Positions 1 to 7,846 of a stretch of 64,000 bases of DNA are shown one piece after another. The position numbers were made by a program, and so were the translations under genes. How positions within the stretch are numbered: position 1 is the first letter of the stretch; the number at the start of each line of letters is the position of its first letter. Where the stretch lies: NCBI GenBank assembly GCA_964544865.1, contig CAZJDV010000002.1:20050-84049 (forward strand), read 5' to 3'. Origin of the DNA: CAZJDV01 sp964544865. Lineage in GTDB: Bacteria; Chloroflexota; Dehalococcoidia; Lucifugimonadales; CAJWER01. Below the pieces are notes generated by a model. That model was not told the DNA's origin. It made no database searches and saw nothing but the letters and a program-made list of their open reading frames with translations.

Positions 1-21
1 GATCCAGTCGAGCAGCTTCAG

Positions 22-249
22 ATGCCCGGGATGCCCAGGGCGCAGCGCCCCGGACCCGCCGCCAGCTCCCAGAACGTGGCCGCGGGGACAGAGGTCCTCT
101 ACACAGGCTATTTCCCCGGAGGGCCACGCCACGGCGCCCGGGGTGTCGTCAGACGCGCCAGCGGCCGCCGAGCGTTCGTGGACATGGGCCACTCAGGGAT
201 GTGGCACATCCCCTACTACTTCCTCTCGGTCCATGCAAGAGCCGCCTAG
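22..249 (+). CDS. Small hypothetical protein upstream of ftsZ
   Basis: A 75-residue basic protein of unknown function, reading in the ftsZ direction and ending about 100 bases before ftsZ. The first 20 residues are low-complexity (Pro/Ala/Arg). The rest looks like a compact beta domain: GTEVLYTGYF, then GVVRR, FVDMGH and a C-terminal WHIPYYFLSV. The glycine and aromatic spacing resembles small SH3/KOW-like folds, but I do not recognise the family. The true start could lie before the window edge or further in. Composition and position make it a plausible real gene rather than a shadow. Confidence 0.45.
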   Translation: MPGMPRAQRPGPAASSQNVAAGTEVLYTGYFPGGPRHGARGVVRRASGRRAFVDMGHSGMWHIPYYFLSVHARAA

Positions 250-351
250 AGCTTGAACTTGGCCGTGGCGGGCAATGGTGCGGCTCGACGCCCGCTTCCT
301 CCACTGAGACATCGCCGCCAATTGACAGTCCCCCTCGGAGAGACCGCCATC

Positions 352-1434
352 ATGAATAGTACAGATGTGAGCCAGGTCCGCATCAAGGTCGTCGGAGTGG
401 GAGGAGCCGGGGGCAACGCGCTCTCACGGATGACGCGCCGAAAGGATCTCGGCCTGGAGTTCCTGGCGATCAACACCGATGTCCAGGCCCTCAGCCGCAT
501 ACGCGATATGCCGACCTTTGCCATCGGGCCCGCGGCGACCAGGGGCATGGGTTCGGGAGGAGACCCCGACATCGGCCGAAAGGCGATGCGAGAGAGCCTG
601 GAGCAGGTGTCGCAGCTAATCGACGGCGCTGACATGGTATTCATCGCCGCCGGGCTGGGAGGAGGCACGGGCACCGGCGCCGCGCCGCTGATAGCGAAGC
701 TCGCCAAGAAGCAAGGAGCGCTTACCGTCGGTGTGGTGACCCGTCCGTTCACTTTCGAGGGCAATCGTCGCCGGGAGGTCTCCGACCTCGGGATCCACAC
801 CCTGCAACAGAAGGTCGATACGCTGATCGCCGTCGCAAACGACAAGCTGCTGTCCTCTCTCGACGGCGATCTGTCGTTGGAAGACGCCTTCAGCGTGGCC
901 GACGAGGCGCTGAAGCAGGGCGTCGAAGGAATAACGGAGATCATCAGGGTACCCGGGCTGATCAACGTGGACTTTGCCGATGTCAGGGCCGTCATGACCG
1001 ACGGCGGACCGGCCTTCATGGCCACCGGCGAAGGCAAGGGCAGGTCCGCTGCCCACGACGCCGTGCAGGCCGCGCTGTCCAATCCGATGTTCGACGCGCC
1101 CCTCGAGGGGTGCCGCGGCATCCTGCTGAACATCAGGGGTGGCAAGGACCTCGCGCTCGGCCAGGTGCACGAGATCGCCGGCATCGTGAGGGACGCCAGC
1201 AGGTCCCGCGCCCAGGTGATATTCGGGGTCGTGAACGACAAGAAGTGGAAGAAACGGGTCAGCGTCACGGTCATCGCCACAGGAATAGGTACGAAGGCCC
1301 AGCACTTTCCGGCATCCACTGCAGAGCTAACGCCGCGAGCAGTGAAAGGCCGGCGGGTGTCCAAACCTGCTGAGGCCGCGACAAGCAATGGGCACGGCGG
1401 GCAAGTGGAACTCACGACGCGCAAGATGCTTTAA
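352..1434 (+). CDS. ftsZ: Cell division GTPase FtsZ
   Basis: Tubulin-family GTPase that polymerises at midcell to form the division ring. The 360-residue protein begins RIKVVGVGGAGGNAL (nucleotide-binding loop), has FLAINTD, the tubulin signature GLGGGTGTGAAP, the VPGLINVDFADVR segment that supplies the catalytic T7 loop, and a C-terminal domain ending VSVTVIATGI. I chose ATG 352 because GGAG at 337-340 precedes it and homology starts here; the frame stays open back to 253. The C-terminal tail is short and ends TTRKML, with no recognisable DIPxFLR-type peptide for FtsA/SepF docking. It may be a second FtsZ paralogue or a lineage with a divergent anchor. Confidence 0.93.
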   Translation: MNSTDVSQVRIKVVGVGGAGGNALSRMTRRKDLGLEFLAINTDVQALSRIRDMPTFAIGPAATRGMGSGGDPDIGRKAMRESLEQVSQLIDGADMVFIAAGLGGGTGTGAAPLIAKLAKKQGALTVGVVTRPFTFEGNRRREVSDLGIHTLQQKVDTLIAVANDKLLSSLDGDLSLEDAFSVADEALKQGVEGITEIIRVPGLINVDFADVRAVMTDGGPAFMATGEGKGRSAAHDAVQAALSNPMFDAPLEGCRGILLNIRGGKDLALGQVHEIAGIVRDASRSRAQVIFGVVNDKKWKKRVSVTVIATGIGTKAQHFPASTAELTPRAVKGRRVSKPAEAATSNGHGGQVELTTRKML

Positions 1435-1456
1435 TGCACCGCACGAGGAGCACATC

Positions 1457-2308
1457 ATGAGATACGTAGTCCCCCAAGAGAGTCTAGACAGGGCCTATGC
1501 GTTCGTCGACAAGGCAGGCGCCGAGCCAATGCGAGCGCTGGCCGCGGGAGCAATGGGGCGCATGGACCCCACCTAAATTCTCTCGGTGGTGGCCGGCGCT
1601 TATCAAAACGCAGGCGGCGGATGGCACGGGTTCGACTCCGATATGCAGGGCTCCTTCTCCACACTGTCGCAAATCCACATCGGGATGCAGTCGTTGCTGT
1701 GGATCGAGTCGGGCGGCGGCTCCTCGATTGACCTTACCGTGGAGTTCCTCCGGCGGTCCCAACGCAATAACGGCTGCTGGAATGAGCCAAAGGAAATCTT
1801 GAACCACGACCCACCGCCGTGGATGATCCCAGGCGACCGCGACAATCAACTCTGGTTGACATCGGCGGTATGCTGCTATCTCCTGGAGCACCGCCGGGAA
1901 GCGGAGGTGCGGTTCGGCGCGGCGCTGGCATTCCTTCGGGCGGGGTGGGGCGCCGAGCGGTTCCCGAAGTACACACACATCCACTGGATGGCGCTGCTTC
2001 TGTTCAGCCGACTCTCGCATCCATCCCAGGCCGACCGCCGAATAGCCGCGGGTTGCAAGCGATTCCTGGCGAATGCCTTGTCCGGCGTCTCGCTGGACTC
2101 GAACGACGTCACCACCATAGCCTATGCCGCCTTTGGAGCGGGAGCACTCGTCCGTCCGCTCGTTGAGACAGCTTTCGAGAGAGTGATCGAGGACCAGGCC
2201 GAGGACGGCGGCTGGGTAACCGGATACGGCGACCCGCACCACGTCTGGGGGACGATCGCGGCGATGTACTTGCTGAGGGTGGTCTCGCAGTCCGATACTA
2301 CCGTCTGA
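1457..2308 (+). pseudogene. Squalene-cyclase/prenyltransferase repeat protein with in-frame stop
   Basis: About 283 codons in one frame, from ATG 1457 (GAGGAG at 1445-1450 is a good RBS) to the stop at 2308, interrupted by TAA at 1574-1576 after residue 39. Both sides of the stop belong together: GAYQNAGGGWHGF, NNGCWNEP and EDGGWVTGYGDPHHVWGT are QW-like repeats of the terpenoid-cyclase/prenyltransferase alpha-alpha barrel fold. The length is far below that of a true squalene-hopene cyclase (the intact shc is at 20375), and no DxDD acid motif is visible. It lies 22 bases after ftsZ. Either a recent nonsense mutation or a base error; without the stop it would be a short cyclase-like protein of unknown role. 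Confidence 0.7.
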
Positions 2309-2398
2309 GTCGCGAGGAGGCCGTTGTTCTTAGATATGGCGCTCCGAGAATATCGCTGGCAGCACGGAGGCTCCACGGCCCGAAGGGCAGCCAGCCTC

Positions 2399-2983
2399 TC
2401 AGGACTCGTCGGGAGGCGGAATCTGGCTTTTCAGATACTGTTCGAGCTCCTCAAGCATGTCCTCCGGGCTGGGGATGCCGCTCGTCGAAGCATGGCACTG
2501 CCGAACTGCTCCTCAAGCTTCTTCACATAAGCCGTCAGCTCGGGCCGCCCGGCGATGGCCTGGTCGACTTCGAGGATGTACGCGTCCGCCGACTTGCGCA
2601 GCTCGTCCATCGGGACGTCGAATTCCACGAGCCTGCGGAGCCGTGTGAGAAGCGCGTGGGTGACTTGGGGTTCGGGGTCGTGTTCACGTAGTGCGGGCTG
2701 TGGCCCCAGATGCTCGCCAGGGACAGGCCGTGGCACACGCAGGCCTCCATGAACGCGGTATGTATGCCGGTGGGGCCCTGATAATCCGCGTTTCGGGCCT
2801 AGTTGAGGTGAAGTCGTAGAACTCCTCGGGGGCGATTTCAGCGAACTTCGTCGCCCCGAGCTTCTCGACGAGGTAGCGCAAGGCACCGGACGCCGCCTCG
2901 GCGGCGTCCGGCCATCCGGCGAACGCGACGATCATCGCCGGGAGTTTCCGTGGCGGCTCTTGTCGAAATACGAGACCATCCAT
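2399..2983 (-). pseudogene. PAC2 (proteasome assembly chaperone-like) gene with several lesions
   Basis: Pieces of one PAC2-family protein (COG2047-like ATP-grasp-associated family, normally about 270-300 residues) lie in different minus-strand frames. The N-terminus (MIVAFAGWPDAAEAASGAL, then EFYDFTSTRPETR) reads from 2983. At about 2785 it jumps to a frame reading GPTGIHTAFMEACVCHGL and SIWGHSPHYVNTTPNPK, with roughly 100-130 residues missing between. Near 2665 a shift gives VTHALLTRLRRLVEFDV. A third shift near 2490 restores EDMLEELEQYLKSQIPP and the stop at 2399-2401. At least one deletion and two frameshifts make a functional product very unlikely. Confidence 0.85.
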
Positions 2984-3052
2984 GGCGCGACCCTTCCCTA
3001 ATCCTGGCCTGAGTTTACCACCATGCCGAGGGCGATTCCAGGTTTGGAGGCG

Positions 3053-4411
3053 CTAGTGCGCCGCCAGCACATCGTAGGCGAGCGCCAGCATGATCTTGGC
3101 GCCGCTCACGAGGCTCTTGATTCCCATGGACTCGTCGGTGCCGTGCACCCGGTCTTCCTGCGGGTCGTCGTCGGGATGGGCGCCCGCGAAGCCATAGGTC
3201 TCCACGCCGAGAGCCCGCGTGAACCTGGAGTCGGTGAATCCCGTGGAGACGGCCGGCACCCACCTCACGTCGTCACGCTCCAGCACGCGGGCGGTGGCGG
3301 CGCGTATGCGCCGGGTAAAATCGGTCTCGAATGGCGACGAGTTGGACTCGGCCATATAGTCGATCTCGAACTCCACCCCGGACGTGTCTTCGAGCAGCTC
3401 GGTCAACTGCTGCCTGACATATGACTCGTCCTGATGGGGGAGCGTCCGCACGTCACATGTGAGCCTGATGGTCTCGGGCACGCTGTTGGACTTGATGCCA
3501 CCGCGGACCATCGTGGGGGTCAGCGTCAGGCGGGAGAGCGCGCGAAGCAGAGAGGCCAGATTCGGGTTGTCCGGCTCCACCTCGACGATGATCTCGTCGA
3601 CGTTCGCACCTGTCGGCTTGTGTTCGATCGCGAATGTGGACAGATGATCGAAGATGCTCAGGGAGGTATCTCGCGCCGGCTCGTAGCCCTCGATTCGCTC
3701 GAGCGCCTGTCGCAGCAGATATGAAGCGTTGGTCCCTTTCCACGGCGTCGACGCGTGGGCGCTCGCGCCCTTGAAGTCAATCTCGACCTGCAGGCGGCCC
3801 TTCTCCCCAACGCCAAGGCCGTAGGCGAGTCCGCCAGCCGCCTCGAGTGGCGTCCCACCACCCTCGTTGACCGCAAACGGCGCCGTTATTGTCTCCGGGT
3901 GGTGCTCGGCGAGCCAGCCAAAGCCGTACCTTCCGCCGTGCTCCTCGTCGGCGCCCGACGCGAGTATCAAACCGTCACGCAGCCGAACGCCGCTGCGTTT
4001 CAACACACGCATCGCTATCAGGTGAGCGGTCAGCAGACCCTTGCAGTCCGAGGCCCCGCGCCCGTAGATCCGGCCGCCCGAAATCGTGGCTCCGAAAGGC
4101 GGGAAGCGCCATTTTGTCTCGTCCTCCACCGGGACGACGTCCGTGTGGGACATGAGCATCAGGCCGGGCCTGCCGGACGCGCCCTCGAGGTTGGCGATCA
4201 GGTTTCCCCTCCCTGGAACTCGCTCGAGGACCAGGCACTCGATTCCGTCCCCGGCCAGCCACTCCCTCACGAAATCGCAGACCTCTGTCTCCCCGCCCGT
4301 GGGCATGAAACCGGTGTTGACCGAGGGTATTCTGACCAGGTCCTGCTCAAGCCGGATGATGTCGTCGTAAACGGCATCGACCTGCCCGAGCAGGTCATCC
4401 AGGGTCGCCAT
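3053..4411 (-). CDS. M20 family metallopeptidase (ArgE/DapE/ACY1-like)
   Basis: A 452-residue cytoplasmic dizinc hydrolase of the M20 family, which cleaves N-acyl groups or dipeptides. Visible metal and catalytic motifs in order: SHTDVVPVE (His ligand with the following catalytic Asp), GRGASDCKG (bridging Asp), GADEEHGG (catalytic Glu and metal Glu), and a late GAHPDDD segment. The central lid/dimerisation domain follows GEKGRLQVEIDFKG. I chose ATG 4411 because AGAGG sits 5 bases upstream; GTG 4417 is the alternative. The substrate cannot be told from sequence. It is followed downstream only by the broken PAC2 gene. Confidence 0.88.
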   Translation of the reverse strand: MATLDDLLGQVDAVYDDIIRLEQDLVRIPSVNTGFMPTGGETEVCDFVREWLAGDGIECLVLERVPGRGNLIANLEGASGRPGLMLMSHTDVVPVEDETKWRFPPFGATISGGRIYGRGASDCKGLLTAHLIAMRVLKRSGVRLRDGLILASGADEEHGGRYGFGWLAEHHPETITAPFAVNEGGGTPLEAAGGLAYGLGVGEKGRLQVEIDFKGASAHASTPWKGTNASYLLRQALERIEGYEPARDTSLSIFDHLSTFAIEHKPTGANVDEIIVEVEPDNPNLASLLRALSRLTLTPTMVRGGIKSNSVPETIRLTCDVRTLPHQDESYVRQQLTELLEDTSGVEFEIDYMAESNSSPFETDFTRRIRAATARVLERDDVRWVPAVSTGFTDSRFTRALGVETYGFAGAHPDDDPQEDRVHGTDESMGIKSLVSGAKIMLALAYDVLAAH

Positions 4412-4476
4412 ACGCACCTCTATGATGTAGATACAAGCAGCCAGCCTCCATAGCGTTGGTCGAAGTGACTCCGGGC

Positions 4477-4576
4477 GGAGCGAAGAATCTGGGGCAGCCG
4501 GAGTCGTGAGACGCGCACAAGAGCGAATCTGCGCCCCGCCCCAGATTCTTCGTCGCTGCGCTCCTCAGAACGACAC
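4477..4576. repeat. Palindromic intergenic repeat, copy 1
   Basis: The 206-base gap between the M20 peptidase and the Nudix gene holds an exact 15-base inverted repeat: CGAAGAATCTGGGGC at 4481-4495 and its complement at 4538-4552, about 42 bases apart. The right arm continues with GCTGCGCTCCTCAGAACGACA. The same right-arm sequence recurs at 7696-7735, so this is a dispersed palindromic family (REP/MITE-like) rather than a unique terminator. A further short inverted repeat, GAACGG-CT-CCGTTC at 4590-4603, may terminate the Nudix transcript. Confidence 0.7.
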
Positions 4577-4623
4577 ACTCAATCGTCAAGAACGGCTCCG
4601 TTCGATCATTCTTCGCTGGTCAG

Positions 4624-5157
4624 TCAGATGGCCATCAGGAGGGCGGCGATCGTCTTTGCGTCCTCGATCTCGCCATTTTGAATCATCTGCTGGATCTCCG
4701 ACACTAAGAACCTTTCGACAGCAATGTTCTCGTCGGCGTCCGGCTCCAGCCGGCTGGGCTCAAGGTCCGTGGCGAGGAACACGTGCATTCGCTCGTCGCA
4801 GAATCCCGGTGTGCTCCAAAATCCACCCAGGTATCTGAGAGCACGCGCCCTGAAGCCTATCTCCTCCTGGAGCTCGCGCTGAGCGCCCGTCTCCGGGGTT
4901 TCGTCTTCCTCGATGATTCCAGCCGGCGCTTCGAGGAGCGTCTTGCCGACCGGATAACGGTACTGGCGCACCAGGACGACGTTGCCGTCGGAGTCTATGG
5001 GCACAACCACGGCGGCGGGCCGGTGCTCCACGACCTCCCGGCCGGCACTCCCGCCGCCGGGCAGCTCGACGGAGTCCACGCGCACGCTGACTATCCTGCC
5101 TTTGAAGACGGTCTCGCCGGACAGATACGTTTCAGCTTCCATGTGGCTCCGTGTCAC
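4624..5157 (-). CDS. Nudix hydrolase, ADP-ribose pyrophosphatase type
   Basis: A 177-residue cytoplasmic hydrolase that cleaves nucleoside diphosphates linked to another moiety; the family type is ADP-ribose pyrophosphatase (NudF-like). The Nudix box is complete: GIIEEDETPETGAQRELQEE followed by IGF, matching Gx5Ex7REUxEExGU. The preceding VVLVRQYRYPVGKTLLEAPAG is the usual lead-in of ADP-ribose enzymes, and Pro-rich GGFWSTPGF follows the box as in that subfamily. Its GTG start overlaps the NAD kinase stop by 4 bases, so the two are translationally coupled, which suits a joint role in NAD(P) and ADP-ribose turnover. Confidence 0.88.
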   Translation of the reverse strand: MTRSHMEAETYLSGETVFKGRIVSVRVDSVELPGGGSAGREVVEHRPAAVVVPIDSDGNVVLVRQYRYPVGKTLLEAPAGIIEEDETPETGAQRELQEEIGFRARALRYLGGFWSTPGFCDERMHVFLATDLEPSRLEPDADENIAVERFLVSEIQQMIQNGEIEDAKTIAALLMAI

Positions 5158-6023
5158 TCCCCCGAGGCCGGCCGCACCTGGCGCCCGCTCACACCCAGGC
5201 GCTGGGTCAATGTCGAATAGAACGCAGCCGGCGGGTCCTTTCTCAAGAACCGGGCCACGTAGGGACTCCGCCGTATCACCACCACGTGGCCGGGCTCGAC
5301 CGTGGTGCCGGTCACGCCGTCCACGCTGAGAACGGCCTGATGCCCTCCGACCACCCTCAGTTCGATCTCAGATTCGTGCGACGTCACGATCCCGGTCTGA
5401 AAGCTCATGTGGGCCGCCAGCGGCTGGATAAGAGTCTCCCGCGTCTCCGGATGAAGGATCGGCCCTCCGGCGGCCAGCGCGTAGCCGGTGCTGCCCGTCG
5501 GCGTCGCCACTATCAGGCCATCGGCGCGGTACGTGGTCAGCAGGACGCCGTCTATGCGCGTGTCGATGTCGAGCAGGCGCGCCACGTCTCCCCGCGTGAG
5601 CACAACGTCGTTCAGGGCATGCACTACCACATGGGACTCGCTTGCATGTCCGGAGATCACCGACGCCTGCAGCATCATCCTCTCTTCGACCCGGGGGCTG
5701 CCGTCCAGGTACCAGGCGATCCGGCTGCCGGCCTCCTCGACTGACAGCTCGGTCATGAATCCCACTCGTCCCAGATTGATGCCGAGTATGGGCACCGAGT
5801 AGGGCGCAAGCACCCGCGTGACGCGCAGAATAGTCCCGTCGCCTCCGGCGGTCACGACGGCGGAGGTGCTCGCGAGGGCCTCCTCGCCGATCTGAAGGTC
5901 GCTGGCGGGGGCGACCCAGTACGACTCGTGCAGATCGAGGGAGTCGATCAACGACGCCACCAACTCCCCGGCCCGGGGCAACAGGTGATTATAGGCGAAG
6001 CCAACCAGTTTCTTTTCGGGCAT
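5154..6023 (-). CDS. nadK: NAD kinase
   Basis: ATP-dependent NAD kinase making NADP+, 289 residues. The family motif GGDGTILR is present (VVTAGGDGTILRVTRVL), followed by GINLGRVGFMTEL and the second conserved glycine-rich segment ATPTGSTGYALAAGGPI. I chose ATG 6023 (MPEKKLVGFAYN), where homology begins; the frame stays open to 6062. It starts about 70 bases after nuoN and overlaps the downstream Nudix gene by 4 bases, so it may be cotranscribed with the end of the nuo operon. Confidence 0.93.
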   Translation of the reverse strand: MPEKKLVGFAYNHLLPRAGELVASLIDSLDLHESYWVAPASDLQIGEEALASTSAVVTAGGDGTILRVTRVLAPYSVPILGINLGRVGFMTELSVEEAGSRIAWYLDGSPRVEERMMLQASVISGHASESHVVVHALNDVVLTRGDVARLLDIDTRIDGVLLTTYRADGLIVATPTGSTGYALAAGGPILHPETRETLIQPLAAHMSFQTGIVTSHESEIELRVVGGHQAVLSVDGVTGTTVEPGHVVVIRRSPYVARFLRKDPPAAFYSTLTQRLGVSGRQVRPASGE

Positions 6024-6093
6024 GTTTGACACCCTCAGCACGGGCGAACATCGTAAGGGCACGTTAGCGGCGAATCAAACCGGCCAGCCGTTG

Positions 6094-7593
6094 CTAAAGA
6101 AAAAGCACGTCAGCGGCGATCCTCGCCAGCTCCAGCAACGGCTTGGGGTACAGGCCGAAGACCACGACGCTCGCCCCGGTGGCGAACATCGCGAGGCGGA
6201 TCGGAAGACCGGATTCCACCGGCTCCTCACTCGGGGGCGCGGACAGATACATAACCTTGATGACCCTCAAGTAGTAGTAGGCGGAGACGACGCTGTTGAG
6301 CACGCCGACGACCACCAGCCACGTCAGGCCGCTGTCGACGGCCGCCCCGAAGATATAGATCTTGGCCATGAAGCCAACCGTGGGCGGCACGCCCGTCAGC
6401 GATATCAATGCGAAGGCCAGGACGGCGGCCAGGTATGGGGAGCGGCGGGCCATGCCGGCGAAGTAGCCGATCTTATCGCCCTCCAGCTTATTTGACACCG
6501 CGATGACCACCGAAAACGCGGCCAGGTTCATGGCGGCGTAGCCACCCAGATAAAACAGCACACCCGAGGGCCCGATCACATTCGAATCAACACCCGTCCG
6601 AGAGGTCACGGCCGCCAGGCCGACCATCAGGTAGCCGGCGTGGGCGATGGTGCTGTAGGCCAGCATCCGCTTGATGTTGTTCTGCGGGATCGCCACCAGG
6701 TTGCCAACGGTCATCGACAGGGCGGCGAGGGTGGCGAAGATCGCGCTCCACTCGACGCTCAGCGCATCCAGCGGGAACGCCACGTAGAACACCCGCAGCA
6801 CCACCGCGAATCCAGCCGCCTTGCTGGCTACCGACAGGAACGCCGTCACCGGCGTCGGCGAGCCCTCATAGACATCCGGCGCCCACATCTGGAAAGGGAA
6901 GGCGGTGAGCTTGAAGCCAAATCCGGCGATTATCAGCACGATGCCTAGCACCAGTGCGTAGCCTCCAAACGGCTCGGAGTTGCTCAGTCCGATCTCGCCT
7001 AAGCGGGCCGCCACCTCACCGAGCGCCGTCGTGCCGGTGAACCCGTAGACGAGCACCATGCCGTAAAGCAGCAGGGCGGAGCTGACCCCGCTCAACACCA
7101 GGAACTTGATACCGGACTCGGACGATTTGCTATCTCTCAGAAACGCCGCCAGGGCGGCGATAGGCAGAGCTGTCAGCTCCAGCGCGATGTAGATCGTGAT
7201 CAGCTCGGTGGTGGAGGCCAGCAGCATCATGCCGGAGGTGGAGAACAGCACCAGGGCGTAGTATTCGATCTGAAAGCCCTTGAGCTTGTTCACGTAGTCG
7301 GTGGACATGAGGACCACCACCGCGGCGACGCCGATGAACAAGAACTTGAAAAACAGGCTGAACTTGTCCACGACGAGGGAGCCAGACAGAAGTCCGCTGT
7401 TCTCGGCGACGCCGTTCGCCTCGAGCCCGAACCAGAGCGCGATGCTGAATCCCAGCGGCACGGCCAGCCCCACCACCGCCAGCGCCGCAAGGTAGCCCTT
7501 GCGCGAGACCACCAGGTCGAGCAGGAGAAGCGCGATCGCAAGCGCCGCAATGCCGAACTCCGGTGACAACAAGAACAGATCGTGTGTCGTCAT
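6094..7593 (-). CDS. nuoN: NADH-quinone oxidoreductase subunit N
   Basis: Antiporter-like membrane subunit of complex I, 499 residues with about 14 predicted transmembrane helices. Family features: LTALPIAALAAFLRDSKSSES (helix-5 region with key Lys), GFGFKLTAFPFQMWAPDVYEGSPTP split around the discontinuous helix 7, and AYSTIAHAGYLMVG. It is the last nuo gene in transcription order and is separated from nuoM by 253 bases containing a palindromic repeat, unlike the tight spacing elsewhere in the operon, so it may also have its own transcript. Confidence 0.95.
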   Translation of the reverse strand: MTTHDLFLLSPEFGIAALAIALLLLDLVVSRKGYLAALAVVGLAVPLGFSIALWFGLEANGVAENSGLLSGSLVVDKFSLFFKFLFIGVAAVVVLMSTDYVNKLKGFQIEYYALVLFSTSGMMLLASTTELITIYIALELTALPIAALAAFLRDSKSSESGIKFLVLSGVSSALLLYGMVLVYGFTGTTALGEVAARLGEIGLSNSEPFGGYALVLGIVLIIAGFGFKLTAFPFQMWAPDVYEGSPTPVTAFLSVASKAAGFAVVLRVFYVAFPLDALSVEWSAIFATLAALSMTVGNLVAIPQNNIKRMLAYSTIAHAGYLMVGLAAVTSRTGVDSNVIGPSGVLFYLGGYAAMNLAAFSVVIAVSNKLEGDKIGYFAGMARRSPYLAAVLAFALISLTGVPPTVGFMAKIYIFGAAVDSGLTWLVVVGVLNSVVSAYYYLRVIKVMYLSAPPSEEPVESGLPIRLAMFATGASVVVFGLYPKPLLELARIAADVLFL

Positions 7594-7647
7594 TTAGGTC
7601 CGCTCATTCTGTCGTTTGTGCTCTGTCCCGTTGGTCTTGATGGAGCA

Positions 7648-7735
7648 CGTCGTTCCGAGGAGTGGCGCAGATACGCGATTGAGCGCGTCGCACTGCCCCA
7701 GCCGCCCCAGATTCTTTGCTCCGCTCAGAATGACA
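7648..7735. repeat. Palindromic intergenic repeat, copy 2
   Basis: Within the 253-base gap between nuoN and nuoM lies a second copy of the dispersed repeat at 4477-4576. The right end GCCCCAGATTCTTTGCTCCG is followed by CTCAGAATGACAT; the left end, ACGTCGTTCCGAGGAGTGG at about 7647, is an imperfect complement of it, so the whole could fold as a long imperfect hairpin. No ORF here is supported. The rest of the gap (7736-7846) shows nothing else I can identify. Confidence 0.65.
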
Positions 7736-7846
7736 TCGGTTAATTTTATGTGGCCCTACTATCAGTATCGGCATGCCCTGCAACATGTCCCTCTGTCCAA
7801 CCGTCGATCTCTCTCCAGCGCCCATGCTCCCTCCGGGCTGCTATCT

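Noticed and set aside
246..1424. A 392-codon open frame antisense to ftsZ
   Set aside because: Ser/Pro/Arg-rich translation with no recognisable motif; ftsZ is on the other strand with all family motifs.
2324..2530. Plus-strand ORF after the cyclase-like gene
   Set aside because: It overlaps the readable C-terminal pieces of the PAC2 gene on the other strand.
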